Below, piece after piece: positions 27,471 through 42,045 of a DNA stretch of 64,000 nucleotides (positions are counted from its first letter, which is position 1; every line of letters starts with the position of its first letter). The notes under the pieces are model-generated. The model saw nothing but the letters and a program-made list of their open reading frames with translations, did not search any database and was not told the origin of the DNA. The position numbers and the translations under genes are program-made. The stretch spans positions 2,223,001 through 2,287,000 of the forward strand of contig NC_054553.1 of NCBI RefSeq assembly GCF_017654505.1, written 5' to 3'. The DNA comes from Polyodon spathula. Lineage: Eukaryota > Chordata > Actinopteri > Acipenseriformes > Polyodontidae.

Positions 27471-28776
27471 AATTCCACTGTCGTAAAAACGATTGTACAA
27501 CATAGTTAAATCTGGTAATCTAAAAAGATAAATCAGTGTAAAAACCCATGGAACTTAAATCTTTTTTTATACTTGGCATCAACATTTAGCGAAGAGATAA
27601 ATCCAAAATACATGATCTTTCAGCATTTTAAAGTAAGTTTAATCTTTGTCGTTAGAAAATAAATCTGCAAAAATAAATCTTGGTTTTTTTAAAATAAATG
27701 TTTATTTTGAAAGCTAAGTCTGAAGTTAACATGCACATGAGTCCCTGCCCAATTGAAGCATTTGATGCAGGCATTCTATACATAAAGGAGGTGGGGAGCT
27801 TTATTTTCTTCGGTGTGCCCTTCAATAAAACATTAAAACAGCATTATCACGCACAAGCATTTCAAGGGGCAAATGTTATTTTATCTCTTCAAACAAAGAT
27901 GTTATCGGACTCAACTTTATGATTTGGTGCCAAAGAAAAATTTCTGTCAAAGCCATGTGTGTGGACCGTCGGCATGTGACAGGCTGCTGCTGCTTCACGT
28001 GACACATATTAATGAGAACGGTCCTCTGGGGTCCCCGATTTAGCAGCGACCTTGGACTATCCGCTGCTTCCCCGCCTCCTCTATGCATAGAATGCCTGTG
28101 TCAAACACTTAAATGGGCAGGGACTTATTTGCATGTTAGCTTCAGATTTAGATTGCAAAATAAATATTAATTTTGAAAAAACAAATTTGTTTTTCCAGAT
28201 TAAATTGCTAAAGAGAAAAAATGAACTTACTTTAAAGTAATGAAAGGTCAGGTATTTCGGATTTATCTGTTAGTTAAATGTTGATGCCAAGTGTTTTTTC
28301 AATGATTTATTTTTTAGATTTCTGGATTTAACATGTCAGCAAAATGCTGACTAAAGTACTTGAATTAATAATTCAAAACTTCAGGAGACAATGACAGATA
28401 GTCAGCAACACAATGCGGAAAACTGTTTTAGCTTCTGTTCTCCAAGGGCTCCATGTAGCCACATAGTTTTACCTTTTGGTTAGTGTGAATATGTGTGTGT
28501 GTGTGTGTGTGTGGGCAGTTATTAATATCAATGTGCAGACACACGTGTTTGCATTCCTATACATGTGGGGACTTCTCATTGACTCTCATTATATTTTTAT
28601 TTACTATTTCTAACTCCAGTCAGACAAAACTCCACACGGAGTAAAAGTTGACAACAAAGTAAATATTTTGGCACTTTTATTTATTTTTTTGAAGGCATAT
28701 TTAGTTCTTAAAAAAGTGTTTTACAAAGTCTACACGATGTTGTTTTTTCTTTGTGGGGACATTTTCTCAAATTTTG

Positions 28777-28778
<2 letters not shown>
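27471..28778. other. Intergenic DNA with short GT repeat
   Basis: A (GT)n of about 22 bp lies at 28493-28513. No gene recognised. Confidence 0.45.
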
Positions 28779-28811
<33 letters not shown>

Positions 28812-28845
28812 TGTGTGTGTGTGTACGCAAGCGCGTGTGTGTGGG
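28779..28845. repeat. (GT)n microsatellite with interruptions
   Basis: About 65 bp of GT repeats interrupted by CT and by ACGCAAGCGC. Confidence 0.9.
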
Positions 28846-29660
28846 TGTGTTTTCCCCTGTGCTGCAGTGAGCTTCAGACTTGCTTTATTAAAAATGTGAG
28901 TATTTATAGAAGCAGCACAATTACTAAGACAACAGCTTGTTGTGTGCTGAGGCAGCCGACTCTGATGCTTTCCGTGCTAATGAAGGAAGATCATGATGCG
29001 GAAGAACTAAAAACGTCAGCCTGCTCTGACTTATGTATTTTAATCTGCTAAATAGCATTATGCTTCCAAGAGGCTACCTCGCTCTAAACACCTCTCCCAA
29101 CCGCGACCCATCAATCACACGCAGCCCGCTCACAGGCTGGTAGCTGGGCGAGGATGGATGGCTAAACTAGAGACTGACGAGGTGTCTCCAACAGAGTGAT
29201 GCACAGCCACCTGTGCCTTCACTGTGCTGTGCTCAAACGATGCTTTTTTGGAAACCAAGTCAATAATGTCTCTATGCATGGTGACACTTGTTAAAGACTT
29301 AGTTATGCTGTTGTAATAGTGCGGAGGCTGGGTGCGAATCAGTGACAAGCGGACATCTTAACCACAATGCAAAAGAGCCAGCTCGTCTGCATTCATGGTT
29401 TTAGAGCTTTTAACCTCCTCTCATCTCACTGACAGTGCACAGAATCCAGAATGGCAGTTTATCTCTCACTATCACTAGGTAACAAACTTCCTTATGATTT
29501 CAGATATCTTTCTGTTGAACAGAAGCATGGGTTTGCGTTATTCAGGTTTATTTCAGTTAAGAAAGTACACCAAAAAAATTTTTTTTCATTGTTCCTTTAT
29601 GAAAGTTGTGTTGTAAAGTAAACCATAAAAAACACACATTTTCAATCAAGCAGAACTACA
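28846..29660. other. Intergenic DNA, no gene seen
   Basis: Nothing recognised beyond chance ORFs. Confidence 0.4.
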
Positions 29661-29689
29661 GTTAGATTAGGGTAAGTGCCTGCACATCA

Positions 29690-29731
29690 GAATTAGAGTT
29701 AGGGTTATAGTTAGGGTTAGCGTTAGGGCTG
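29690..29731 (+). repeat. Degenerate interstitial telomere-like repeat
   Basis: TTAGAGTTAGGGTTATAGTT then AGGGTTAGCGTTAGGGCT: about six units of the vertebrate telomere repeat TTAGGG or one-base variants. It could be a short interstitial telomeric site from break repair, or chance decay of a GTTAGG satellite. Confidence 0.7.
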
Positions 29732-29854
29732 TGGCTAGTTTAGATCTGACCTAGTATGAAATTAGAATCTAATACCAGGCCAGTGGTGTGTGCTTGGGTT
29801 TGCATGAAATGAGAGCTGATGTCACATTTGTGGAGCAGCACAGTCCTTGTGCTT

Positions 29855-29863
29855 GAGAGAGAG

Positions 29864-29940
<77 letters not shown>
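29855..29940. repeat. (GA)n microsatellite
   Basis: About 86 bp of GA repeats with one C interruption near 29866. Confidence 0.96.
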
Positions 29941-29943
<3 letters not shown>

Positions 29944-32224
29944 ATTAGCAGCAGCCGTGACTAAACCTGATGCTCTTCCCACTTTATCAGTGTGTGAATG
30001 CAAAGCTGGGAGCACAAGGGGAGCTTCTTCGGCTGTGGTAGTAAATCACTAGGTTGGTGAGAATAATGAGGACCCTCCAGGGAGGAAGGCAGTGACACTT
30101 TTGCTGTGGAATCATCAGAAGCAGGCTGTAAAACTGCTAGTAGCTGAATTTCAGGGTTAGAGTATTGATGTATTGTGTAATGTTTCTCAAAACACCCTAA
30201 CAAGGTCACATTTTCCATTGGCCTTTCTGTTTTGTTTTTTTTAAAAGAACTTAAATAATGTTTTCACAACAACTGTCACTGATTTCAACCTCCTAGTCCC
30301 ATTGTGACTGCCTGCATTACCATGTTCACCTCTACATTGAAAAGAATTTGACATTAACCACGTTACCACGTACCAAAAACACACCAGACAGAGAAGGAGA
30401 AGAAATCTGACTTAAATGGACATAATAAAAGATGTTTTACTGGATGCAAACCTTTGGAACATCTGACCCCTCTATAATTAGCTGCATTCAATGAAGACTT
30501 CATTCCAGTTCTCTATAAAGAGTCACTGGCCACCAGTAATGAAGATAGATCCATCTCCATACATCAGTCAGCTTCTCCTGAGAATACAGCCTTCACTACA
30601 CTCACTCGGGATCCTTGTCTGGACATGTAGAGTTCTGCATAGCAGCCAGTATTCAAAGAGTGTAAAATAAGCTATTGAAGATACAACTTCATATACCCAT
30701 ATTTTCATTAGCACTCAAATGAATCACCAATGTTGCACAGTATATTAAAATGACATTGCTTTTGTACTGTATTTTGGGAAAAAACATGTGTTTTGCAAGC
30801 ATTGTACTTACTCTAAGTGGCCAGTTATTGATTAGAGAATTCAAAAACATCAACAGTAGGGATGTCGCTTTGCCCCATTGGTACTGCTGAAATGTAATCG
30901 GACTGGCTAAAGACACAGCCTCCCAGCATTCCCTTCACAACCACAGTGGGTGGAGATGAAGGTCAGATCTCAACAGCCCTGTCTGAATGGACTCATTAAT
31001 CATCTCAGAGACAATCCGTCAAACCCCACCAGCAGCCTTGATTGAATCTGCACTCCCCGAGCATCATCGCGTACGAATGCGGGAGGTTAAAGTCATTAAC
31101 AAAGCCTGACGTGAAAGATGGAGAGGAAAATGCACCACAAAATATTAATATCCCCTCTACCAGGAGTAAACAATAAAGAAATCAATAAATACATAAATGC
31201 ATAAAGACAAGTTTTCAAGGTTGACTCAAGAAATTTATCAGGTCATCGGAAGGTTTTTATATCCACACTGAGATGCAACACATGTGTTACTGTATTAGAA
31301 TTTAGCCAGGACACCCACCAATCTGTTTGTCTTTGAAACAGTGCCACAGAATCTTTAGACAATACCTTTGTTTAACTTGTTTTGTTTACAGAGACACGAA
31401 TAGTCAAATAAGTTATAAACTGCAGACAGATGAAAAGAAATGTAGACTATTTTGAAGGAAGTGCAAAGGCTATTTTACCAGTAAAGGATATCATTTAAAG
31501 AAACGATTTATATAATATGATTTGTCAAATATTTAATTTCATACCTGTTTAATAAGCTGGTATATATGACAAGTGCAATCTTCCCACATTAGTCATGTGA
31601 TAGCTGCAGTTGCTTCTTGGACACAGCAGCCTCCCTTACTAGTATTATCCACCAGGAAGACTGGAATCTCCTTGTGCACTTGATCTGCCATATAGCTATC
31701 GCTTAAAAAAGTTCGTTATCGCTTTCTGTTGATGTTTCTGCCTGGATCATAATCTACTGTTCTTGCTCACTAGTCTAACAAAAAACCCTTGTTCTTAAAG
31801 GGCTCCTGAAGACTTGCTTAAACAAATGCAGATAACATACAGGGAAATGGTTATTACTCAAATTCCAAATAGGTAATAAAAGGCGATTAGCAATTAGATC
31901 ACATACTGTAAGATTAAGCTTGATTTTAGGGCACCTCGTTTGCAACTTCCCCTCTGTGTTACAGATTCAACAAGATTATCAAGTGTCTCAGTCAACAATT
32001 ATGGGGATCCATGCAAGGTTAATACAATAACATCCAATGGAAGCTTAGACCTTCCATAGAACTGCAAGGGTAACGTTCTAGAATCACAACCAGTCAATAC
32101 CAAAGAGTTCTATGCACAGGAAACAGTGGCTAGTAAACTTGCGAAGAATGACAAACCCAATGAGTTGAATTGTTCTGTTGATGCCCTACCCAGACCTGAC
32201 TTTAAGTTATACAGCAAATTAAGA
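29941..32224. other. Gene desert, no gene seen
   Basis: Unique-looking sequence with few simple repeats. The stretch 30950-31150 is complex, of near-average GC and not obviously repetitive, so it would be a reasonable place to test for conserved non-coding sequence, but nothing here shows conservation by itself. Confidence 0.4.
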
Positions 32225-32465
32225 AGGTGGTATGATCCATTGATTAAAGTTCAGGGCTTATAACCAGAAGGTCACTGGTTCAAATCCCACCTCTGACTCA
32301 CTGTGTGACCCTGAGCAAGTCACTTAACCTCCTTGTGCTCCATCCTGTGGATGAGATATTAAATCAGTGTCCTATTGTAAGTGACTCTGCATATAGTTCA
32401 TAGCCTACCTCTGTAAAGAGCTTTGTGATGGTGGTCCACTATAAAAGGTACTGTGTATATATATT
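32225..32465 (+). mobile_element. tRNA-derived CORE-SINE, plus strand
   Basis: The tRNA-like head contains B-box GGTTCAAATCC (32277-32287). The CORE block GTGTGACCCTGAGCAAGTCA begins near 32304 and is followed by CTTAACCTCC; it matches the conserved core of MIR-type SINEs (TGTGACCTTGGGCAAGTCACTTAACC). The body continues TATTGTAAGTGACT and CTCTGTAAAGAGCTTTGTG, and the tail reads ATGGTGGTCCACTATAAAAG into a short TA run. It shares its head and body with the minus-strand copy at 12.3 kb but ends in an unrelated 3' tail. Confidence 0.85.
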
Positions 32466-35259
32466 TGTTTTTTATAAATAGAAGACAAAATGAAATATTG
32501 TATCTGGGAAATCTTGGGCACAGGTACAGTAGGTGCCACGAATGAACATTATGTTTTTTAATCCTGTTTTTTTGGTATGCTTTTTAAAATGTATTACATG
32601 ATACAATTTCCATATCCCAATAAAATAACAATAGGTAGTTTAATAGGGTTAGTAAATGAGTGGCAGAACAGAATGTTCAATCTGTCAAAAAAGCTGAAAC
32701 CCTTCCGTGAACAAAATAAAACCTGTAAAAGCATTGACCAAGCTGTCGATAAAATGCATTTCCTCCAAATCATAAATCCGCTTTGACAAAACAAAAAAAC
32801 TATTCTGTTTCCACTGCCTGAACCCATTTTGTCAGTATTGCACACTCCGTCAAAAGCCTGTTAAGTCATTCTGGGTGAAGAATGACACAGCGGTATAACC
32901 TATACAAATAAACAGCATCCACACCTGAGAGATGGATTAAACAGGTTTAAACGTCTCTGGGTGAATATTAATTTTATTATTGAGTTATTAGGTGGACAGA
33001 ACCAGATTATTGAAAGTGTTGACATAACGGCAATAGTTATAATATTAATTATGACCTGATGGATTTTCTTTTGGTCTACCACTGTTGCAAAAACTTGACA
33101 TTTTCTAACATGTACTTTGTATAATCTGTGTGTGTGTCTGAAGAATTGGAATCAGCTTAATTTTCTATATAACATGCCTTTGTATAAAGCATGGGTATGT
33201 GTTTGTAAAACCTCTGCTTTGTATAACCAGTTTGGGTGCAGCCCCTGTGTGCTAAACAATATGTTTACATTTGCAGGAAGGGAGTCTGTGTAAACTAGCA
33301 GGGTTTGGGCTCTGAGGAGTGTATATACGGGCAAAGACTGTGGCAAAAGAACAGAAATGTCAGTCCCGAAGGTAACCACACCCAAACAGCATCCTCACCC
33401 AGCAGAACCACAGCAAGCTGAGACAGAGTTTATGCTAGGCAGAAGTGAAAAATAGTTAGCTGAGTTTCCTGACAACCAAAAGCAATATTCTAATTCAGCA
33501 GAGGGATGCGTCCAGACATGATAAAAATGAGTTTCTGTATTAGGCTAGCAGCTGTAAATTAATATGTTTCAAAGTTGTTGCAATTTTATATGTCTGTCTA
33601 CAGTATAATATCATTAATATTAATTGTTGGAATAAAGTAGCATGACCCTTATTTCCTTGTTTGATCTGTTATTGTTTAGTTGTTGTTATTTCATAATATC
33701 ATATTATACATATCATATATACAATAACATTTGATGAACGTTAAATTACTGTTTACCATATTTGTAGCTGTATAAGTGTTACATATCAATTTCAAAACCT
33801 ACATATATCGATACGGAATCATTATTACAGAGAAAACAACTAATTATCATATTAATACAATCCAACACCATCAGTTTCAGTTAGTTTTTTGCATTAAACT
33901 TATTCCTCAATAACACAGTTCAGGGTGGCTATATATTCCCTAAGGGATTAAACATTAGAGATTTTGTAGAATTTAATTATAAACCAAGCTGTGATCAATA
34001 CTGGGCAGTGCTAGGGTATAATAATACATGTTGAACAAGCCTTTATTTACCACTTTTAATTAACTCCTGAGCGGGCTGATCAATAATGCACCACCAGAAG
34101 ACCGCACATTTTTCCATTCCGTTGAAATTGTCTGCCTTTTATTTAGAACATCATTCCCACGTCAGTCACCCTGTGTTTTCTTTTATTTGTTCTTAGCAAA
34201 AAAAAAAAATTTTATCCTACACGCTTCAAATTAAATCAAAACAATACATTACAAAACACTCACAAAGTGCTTTCCAAGAAACCTTGACAAAGCGGCTGCT
34301 TTCACAATTGATTGCAACAAACAGTTAAGAGTGTTCATGACTATTTCCAATCCTTTTCCATGTGATGGCCAGTTCCTCGTGATGCAATCTGCACCATTTG
34401 TTTTTATTTTTAAGGCTGACATGATGTCCCATGGGTGCATGGTGTCACTCAGAGGAATTGCAGAAGAACTCTTTACAAGTCAATAGAAAAGGTTAACAAC
34501 CAGTCAATAAAATCCTATTTGCCTGAGAAGATGTCTTCAGAGTCTTGCACTCACTCTCCTTGAAGGTGTGTTGAAGTGCCTGCTAAATGTCCCTCTGTAA
34601 TTCACAAGGGAACGGCTCTCTTCATAGATAGCTATCGCTTGTCGCTGCATGGTAACGGCTGTCTGGCGGGTTATTAACATCACTTTCCTTGCTTTCCCAT
34701 TTCATCAAACAGACGAGACCTAATCTGAACAAACTCCGAGCTGAAGCTCATTAGTAGCAGCTCTGACAGAATGCATCATAAACAGTCTTTATTTATACAG
34801 ATGGCTACAAGCAACCTCCTGCACAATGAAGTGTGTTAACGCAAAGTTTATTGAAACGCAAAGCTATAATCAAAATGTGCAGGAGAGCCAAGGTAAAAAA
34901 AAAACAAACAAAAAAAAAACAGCCAAGTGAATTCAAACAAATGCCAAAACTCTGTATATAAATCGATGCTTGATTAACTGTGGTCATTATAACCTCAATA
35001 ATAATAATAATATATTTTGTAGTTCTGTATAGTACAATATTCACCAGCGCAGTCACATACAGAGGATCATCATAATCCCATGAATGTTAAAAGCATTCAT
35101 GAATGCAAGTTAAAAGCATTCAAAATTGAATGCTATAGAATTGAAAGTGTATGGGATTTGAGCCAAGTGCAATCTGAAACATCTATAGGAGGCTGGGAGT
35201 GCATGACAAAAGCTTGATGAGGATTGGTAAAAAATAAAGACAGCTATTGTGTTGACTTG
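32466..35259. other. Gene desert, no gene seen
   Basis: AT-rich unique-looking DNA. Overlapping 69- and 83-codon frames near 32577-32845 are not supported by any domain. Confidence 0.4.
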
Positions 35260-35261
35260 GT

Positions 35262-35306
35262 GACAGACGGACGGACAGACAGTCAGACACACAGACGGAC
35301 AGACAA
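35262..35306. repeat. GACA/GACG-type tetranucleotide repeat
   Basis: About 45 bp of imperfect GACA/GACG units (GACAGACGGACGGACAGACA and similar). Long GACA/GATA arrays are known from sex-linked heterochromatin in some vertebrates, but this one is very short. Confidence 0.75.
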
Positions 35307-38300
35307 CATATAAGGGACCCCATTTTTGAACGAGGACCCAAGAAATTATATATAACATCTACTAAACATGTTGCAGTAGAGGGGTCCTGTAGAGCTGACA
35401 TTTTCAATATGAGATTATATATTTAAAAAAAGAAATAAACTGCTTTTGCTTTTATTGCAGTAGCTGGAGGTTTCAAAATGGATTGCATAACACCATTTAA
35501 ACAACCCAGTAAGACCCAAACATTTTGCTGTTCCAATTATAGTAAACAGCACTGCTTGATTAAGATGGATCCTTTTCAGCTTGGTTATTTTTTTATTTAT
35601 GTATTTATGTATAGCTTTTGTTTGTTTTTTCATAATTAATATTGTATTACTTTTTTGTTATACACAATCTAATAACAATACATGTTTCAGTTCATCTGCC
35701 TGCATGTAGTCAGTACATATTAAAATATACCACAATGTTTCATAAATGTCACAGTCAACAGATACATATAGTATGCTCCTGTGATGTTTTAAATACGTTG
35801 GAACAAGGGAAAAGTGATTGCAGTAAAATGATACAATACCTTTGGGTAACTCATGTATAAATGCACATAAGTACAGTATATTTGTATAATTGAGTTCAAG
35901 TAAAGGAATATCTAAAAGACATATGAAAAAGGTATGAACTGGTACTGTATTTAATATAAAAAAGCATGTTTTAAATGTAATTACATGTCACAGCAGAGCG
36001 CTGAAGTAACCCTGAACGACCCACTGAAGCTTGTCTAAATGTACCAGAGGAGATCTCTGTCTGAAGCCATGCGAAACTCGACAGAATCAGCAGTATGGAA
36101 AGCATATTGTGTCACGCTTAGCCACAATCATGGGTTTAAAGTTTCTCTTTGTAATGCTACTGGTTTGGGTAGAAAATGAATAGGATTATGTGCGATTAAA
36201 CCAGCATATTTCTCTGCAAAGAGGCTCAATCAGCTGATCCGGTAACTGCTGACAGCATCGTAATGCTGAATCTCAGATCCACCCATCCTCCAATTATTTT
36301 TAATTAAGACACATGGGGAAATGACAGCTTAATTACGTTGAAATATGAGCCAGGGATAAAAACTGATGTTTCTAGTGTGACCCAGTACACCAGGGAACAG
36401 TTGTGCCCTGGATATTTTTTTTTTTAATGTTGCTCCTGTTTTAGTAAATGAGTTCTGGAAAGCAATTACAGCAGTGTAAAAACTGTCTTTTACCTGCAAA
36501 ATGTTACTAAAAATATAAACACTACAATAAATCATCCTTTCAACCTGGTCCTGGCTGGCGACAAAAAAAGTTTGTGAAGATGCATTCTTTATGCTTCTGT
36601 CCGAGAGGCATTAGGTTGAAGGATAGCACTGCAGTGGGAACAGTGTCTGTTTATTTCCCTTGAGTCTGGAGAGCTAGTGCTGGAGTGCTACTAGAGCTCC
36701 ATCAATATACCATCATTCTGACCCAGAGCGGCTGAGACAGCTACAACAGCTCTGGCTTTACACTAAAGCCCAGTGAACACAGGGAGGCTTCAGTCTCTCG
36801 CATACTTGGGCAAATGTTTGCGTTGACCAAACATGCTTTTCAATATAGTCTTCACTGATTTTAAGTGCAGCTCTAACAGGGTAGAGACTGGACGCAGACC
36901 CCACTCCAGCATCTTAACCCTAACTGCCCACTGGTGTGCTACATACAGTAGAGTATTGTAGCATTTTATTTTTATTCTGCGTCAAAAGCTAACATTTTCA
37001 TGTGCAATCATTAAAACAAATGTTGCCAGACAGAATCCATCCCAGCAGTGCATCACACCACACTGCCCGTCACGCTCCCCATCGTTGTGTCTCCACGCCT
37101 GTGCATGTGTTTGTTTATGACTGCAGCTGTCTGTGTTGCCTTGCAGCCGGATTTACCCATGGATAAACAGATACATAAAGAAGCAGACCTGTTGTACAGA
37201 GTTACAGCTGGCCCATGCCATAGCTTGACTGCGATAAGCCCATCAAATTGAGGAAGATGCCTTCAGACTTTTCATCACAAGCAATCATGGACCCACCAGA
37301 CTGCATCTTCTGAATACCCCAGGCAATGGGAAGACCACTTTACAATTTTACCGACAGCTGTTATGTCTGAGATCTATACAACAGTATCCCAGAAACACAG
37401 TCGATATGCTTTCCTGTGCGCATTTGCCTGGTATGTAATTTAATCTGACGATTGCAGAGCAGTGAGAAAATGCAATGTAGTGAAACATTACAGGAATCTC
37501 ATTTCCATTCAGTACCCACTCGAGTCATCCGTTTGGCTTTAAAGACTGACACATATTGATTTGTCTGCCTGCACCTCAGTTATTTTAAATGCTCGTTGTC
37601 AGCATGGTATATCTTCAGCGTGCATTCAAATACATTGCACACGGACTCCAGCCAGACTTGCTTCCTGGCTCCCTCAATGACAGTGTGTCAATCACGCTGT
37701 GTTAGAGCAAATACAGCATCTAAAAAGGGGGGGGGTGTTGGAATCTTCCAGGAGACTTCTCCGTTTAAAAAGGTAGCAGTAATCTTTCAGAACCAATTTC
37801 AAATCTTTCCTAGCTGTGCATCAAAGGCCAAGCAGTTGCTGTAAGCTTTACTGGTGCTGTGTATGTGATAGATCCTTTGGCATTTAGAAATAAAAAACAT
37901 GTTTCAGACAGTTAATTGTAATTTACACTAACAGTTTCCACACATAATATTATATTCTGTTGCAACTGAACAGGACGTTGCATAGGGAAGCATTATTATT
38001 ATTATTTTATTTTAATAGTTCTGTCTGGCAGAAATGTCTGCATTCTTTAGCTTTTTTTAAAACGATTATGCTTTCTTTTTTGATATACTATTGAGTTTCT
38101 CTGGGAGGCAAAGCAGAGGTTTCTGTCAATTATTTATTAGTTTTTAATATGTTTTAGTAGAAAAAAAGGTTATCTGTGCCTTCAGGGCCTCAACAATCAC
38201 AGAACTTAATCAACATTCTTTAATCAACATTCGCACAGCTGCACAATACAATTTCATTGTAACATTCCCCTAACAGCTCAGGCAATGACTGTACTGTATG

Positions 38301-41300
38301 ACGCTGCATTTGAGAGCTATTGTGCACATTTTTCTTCAATGCGCCACTGCAGTGATGGTTCATTTTCTGGAGGAAAAGAAACTGATAAATCAGCAAACTT
38401 CTAAAGGAAGTTTATTTTAACTTACTTCAGTCATAACTAGAACATATTTTAGGGGATCAATGAGAGAAAGCAAGAGCTGCACGAACAAATCATGAATCGA
38501 TGGCTTTCTGCTCAATAAAACTGCACCCAAATTCGAAACAACTGAAGTGATACTGCAGGGGAGGTGCAGGCAGAGTTTGGTTAGACTGCAGTTAATGTTG
38601 AACGTAATTGCTTTTTGTTTTACAGTTCAATATCACCGTGCAGTGTTAGGCACAGTTGAAACTGTAGCTATGGTGCAATAGTTGAACGGAAAGCTCATAG
38701 CACTTTTCTTCCATGTGTATGGTATAGTATATAGTATAATATAGTGCAACATAGTTTAAACATGATAATAAACATATCTGGGTAAGGATCAGGGAGCAGC
38801 CAATCAAGGTACAAGTACTCTGTTGTTGTTAAAACACAGTGTTGAGGGGTAGCTATGGCCTGGAGCAGCTAAAGCCTAGAGGCTTTCTAAAATATCCATC
38901 TGTTTTTTTTCACAGAAAGTGCTAAAATAGCCTTCACTTTAGGGTGTATTGCTGGTATCCTTTAAGATAAGATTGGGAATTTGGAAGACAATGCAATTTG
39001 CAGTGTTTGTACCCTTAAAATAGGTTTTGTGTTTTGTGTGTGAAAGGGTTTTAATCTTTGCACAGCATCTACCAGTCACTGAATCTGGAATCTGTTTGGT
39101 TGTGAGGATTATAATACTGCAATCCCACTTATTTCATCCTGCAATGTTTGTTGGTTGTTTAATTTGTTGTCTGTGCTCAGCTCCCAGTGTTGGCCCAGAA
39201 GGACACTTTATGGCGTTGTGTCAATGACAACAACTACGACCTTTTTTTTTTCTTCTGTTGACAGGACCATCCTCTGCATTTGAGCCGAGCATTGTCACCA
39301 CTGGGGCACTCCAGATGCAGGGTTGGGAATGGGTTGAGTGATTCTGCAGCTTCTCGACACCCTTCATCCTCACAACAGCTGCTGATCTCTGTAATCTCAC
39401 AAGTGAATGCCCAGCACGTCGCCGTAGTGAATTTGAGTTTATTTTCTCCAGGCGGGGGTAACATTTATCTTCTGGTAATGATCGCACTAACACGGGTGCT
39501 GTTATTCAAAACCCCAGTTGACTAAAGAAAAGAAAAATGGATTTGATACACACAGCAGCAGGAGCAGCAGCACTGTTTCCCACATTATCAGAATACCTCC
39601 AGTCCCAGTGTTATTCGGCTCCGCTCATTATTCAACAAGAAATATAAAACAATAAAACCCATTATCACGAGGCTCTAAATATAATGTTGTTTCCTAACAG
39701 TGAGCTGCAGCGTCAACATCTCAGAATATTGATAGAAAGGCTTTTTGTGGCACAATGAAGCTGGCAGCACCCACGTCCAATGTGTCAGGGCTGATCCTGA
39801 AGCTCATTATTCTTCTGTGCCGGAGCTCTGCCAGCCGTCTACAACAGTTGACTGGAGCCCGTTCCCTGGAGGGGGGAGGGGGGCTGTGTGTTCTTAAACC
39901 TCTCTCCCAGATTTCAGCTTCACCTTCGTTAGAATTCCGGGAGCAGCCAGCAACTGGAAGACTTTCAAATGGGTCAGCAATGTAGGCAGAAAGTAGGAGC
40001 TCAAGTATAAGTCAGTGCCAACTGGTCTCTCCAGGCTGGGTTAAAAGCAGACAAGCGAGGGCAGAGGAAAGTTTGCAAAGCCGTCGATGTTTGAGGGGGA
40101 GGTACAGTAGTATAATTCTTCTAAGCTGCCTGTTTATGTGTAAATAATTAAGAGGAACTGTCATCTGATACAAAGCATGTATTTGTGAGAACTCTTGTTG
40201 TTTTTTTTTTCTTTTTAAAGATAATTTCAAACATTGAAGAGCTGTCATCACATGAATCCAAAACTGATCAAAACTATGGGACCTTTTCACTTTAGGGACT
40301 GTTTTAAGGAATTGTATGAAGGAAACTCATGGTTGAAAGTGGAAGTTCTTTTCAAATCAACATAAAATGTCTTTGTGTGAGAACATTATGCGAATGACAA
40401 GCAACTGGATTCATTTCCCTGACTCAACCCAGTCTAATTGCCCTTGTCATAGCTCTGGCAGCTGCTTAACGCATAACACATCCGCTGTGATCAGCGTGAT
40501 AGCGCTGTATTTCATTCGGACAGCTCGCAAACCAGGAGAATCGAGGACAATCTGCTAGGCTGAAGAGAACGATCAGGCTGAATGCAATTCACCCAGTGAC
40601 AAGAGCAATTTAAACTGTTCCGACTGTGACAACAGTACGGCTGTCAAAAATATGACATTGTCTCACTCCAATTAAAGTACACAAAGAGAAAAGAAAATGC
40701 TTATGTAATGGTTCTCTCTTTAGTTGCTGCTTGGTGTGGTTGCTGCATTCTACTGTATACCAGTGTATGTGGCCTATGTAGGAATGTGATGCCATAAAAT
40801 GTGTGGTGATGCCATCTGAAATACTAGTGACACCCTGAACTCACATTGTACTGGCATGCCGTTCATTTGACCTCATTTCACTATGTACATAATGGCAAAC
40901 TTAAGTGGCTGCTAGGACCCAATGCAAGAGCTGTATTAAAGGAACAGCAGTATCATTTGAATTGATTACGCCCCTTGGTCTTGGTTAGGAAGGTTTTATA
41001 CAGTGACCCATCTAAAAAACACATGCAAACACAGAGGGATGGATTGGGCAGCTCATGTATGCCTTGGTCGAAATGCAACTCTGACAAGACTGTAATTTAT
41101 TGACGCACCAGCCTGCACCTTTCCCAAGCAAATTGAAAGTGACTGCAGGGCAAGCAAGGCCAGCCTGCTGTTTATTAAGAAGCCCTCTCTGTCAGAATGG
41201 AGTCCTATTTAAAAAAGCCCTGCGCTGGTTGATTAAAGAATACTCTTTTACTGCACCTCTTTTACAGCAGAGGGGAAAGTGCAGGGTTATTATTGAATCA

Positions 41301-41887
41301 AATGGCTAGGGTAACTGGAGTAACAGTGAAAGGTAATGCTAATTCTAAAATGTAGAATTCTGCTTTGATTTTGTCTTCCAAATTAAATGTAGATCTATGT
41401 TCTTGTCTCGGTTAACTGATGGTGTTTCAGTAAGTATGAGCTGAGTGTGATTAGCTTTTTATTTTAGTACCTGAGCTTTACCAGCAGAAATTTACTCAAT
41501 GGCTATGATTTGTGTTTAATTTCACAGCTTCCTATTAACAGAAGTGAGTTTCACTGTAGCAATGTCTTCTAAGTATTGCAAAAAAAACAAAAACCTGCAT
41601 TGAGCTTGAACTGAGGCAGTATGTGATGTGAAACATTTTGAACCCTGGTGTTAAAATATTGGCAGTTTAATAGCAGAGCTCACTGGTTTGGGCTGAAAAT
41701 AGCCATGTTTCCACAGTGTCAGAGTGTAAAAGCATGGTGTTTTGTTTCAGGGTAACAATGTAACTGTCAGAGGTTTAAGCCTTAAGGCTGTGTTTTTTGG
41801 GGGAAGCAGAGCGTAGGGCAATTATTATTTCCTTCTGAAAGAGTTTACTTCTTACCCTATTATTTGGTGTGTTTTGTATTTGCTGAC
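35307..41887. other. Gene desert, no gene seen
   Basis: About 6.6 kb of unique-looking sequence with only short homopolymers. No exon with both splice sites and a recognisable protein was found on either strand. Frames near 39221-39525 overlap in three readings and are not supported. Confidence 0.45.
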
Positions 41888-42045
41888 ATTTGTGTGTGTG
41901 TGTGTGTGTGAACGTGTTTATGTGCATGTGTGAGCATGTTTTTGTGTATGTGCGTGTGTGTGCGTGTATGTGCGTGTTTGTGTGCGTGTGAGAGCGTGTT
42001 TGTGTGCGTTTGTGTGTGAGTGTGTTTGTGCGTTTGTGTGTGCAA
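41888..42045. repeat. Irregular TG-rich minisatellite
   Basis: About 155 bp of TG repeats broken by C, TT and GAGA (TGTGCGTTTGTGTGTGAG-like units), giving T/H-rich pseudo-ORFs on the minus strand. Confidence 0.9.

Noticed and set aside
39221..39525. Three overlapping frames of 76-90 codons suggesting a small gene
   Set aside because: They occupy the same bases on both strands, have no recognisable domain and lack flanking splice or promoter signals.
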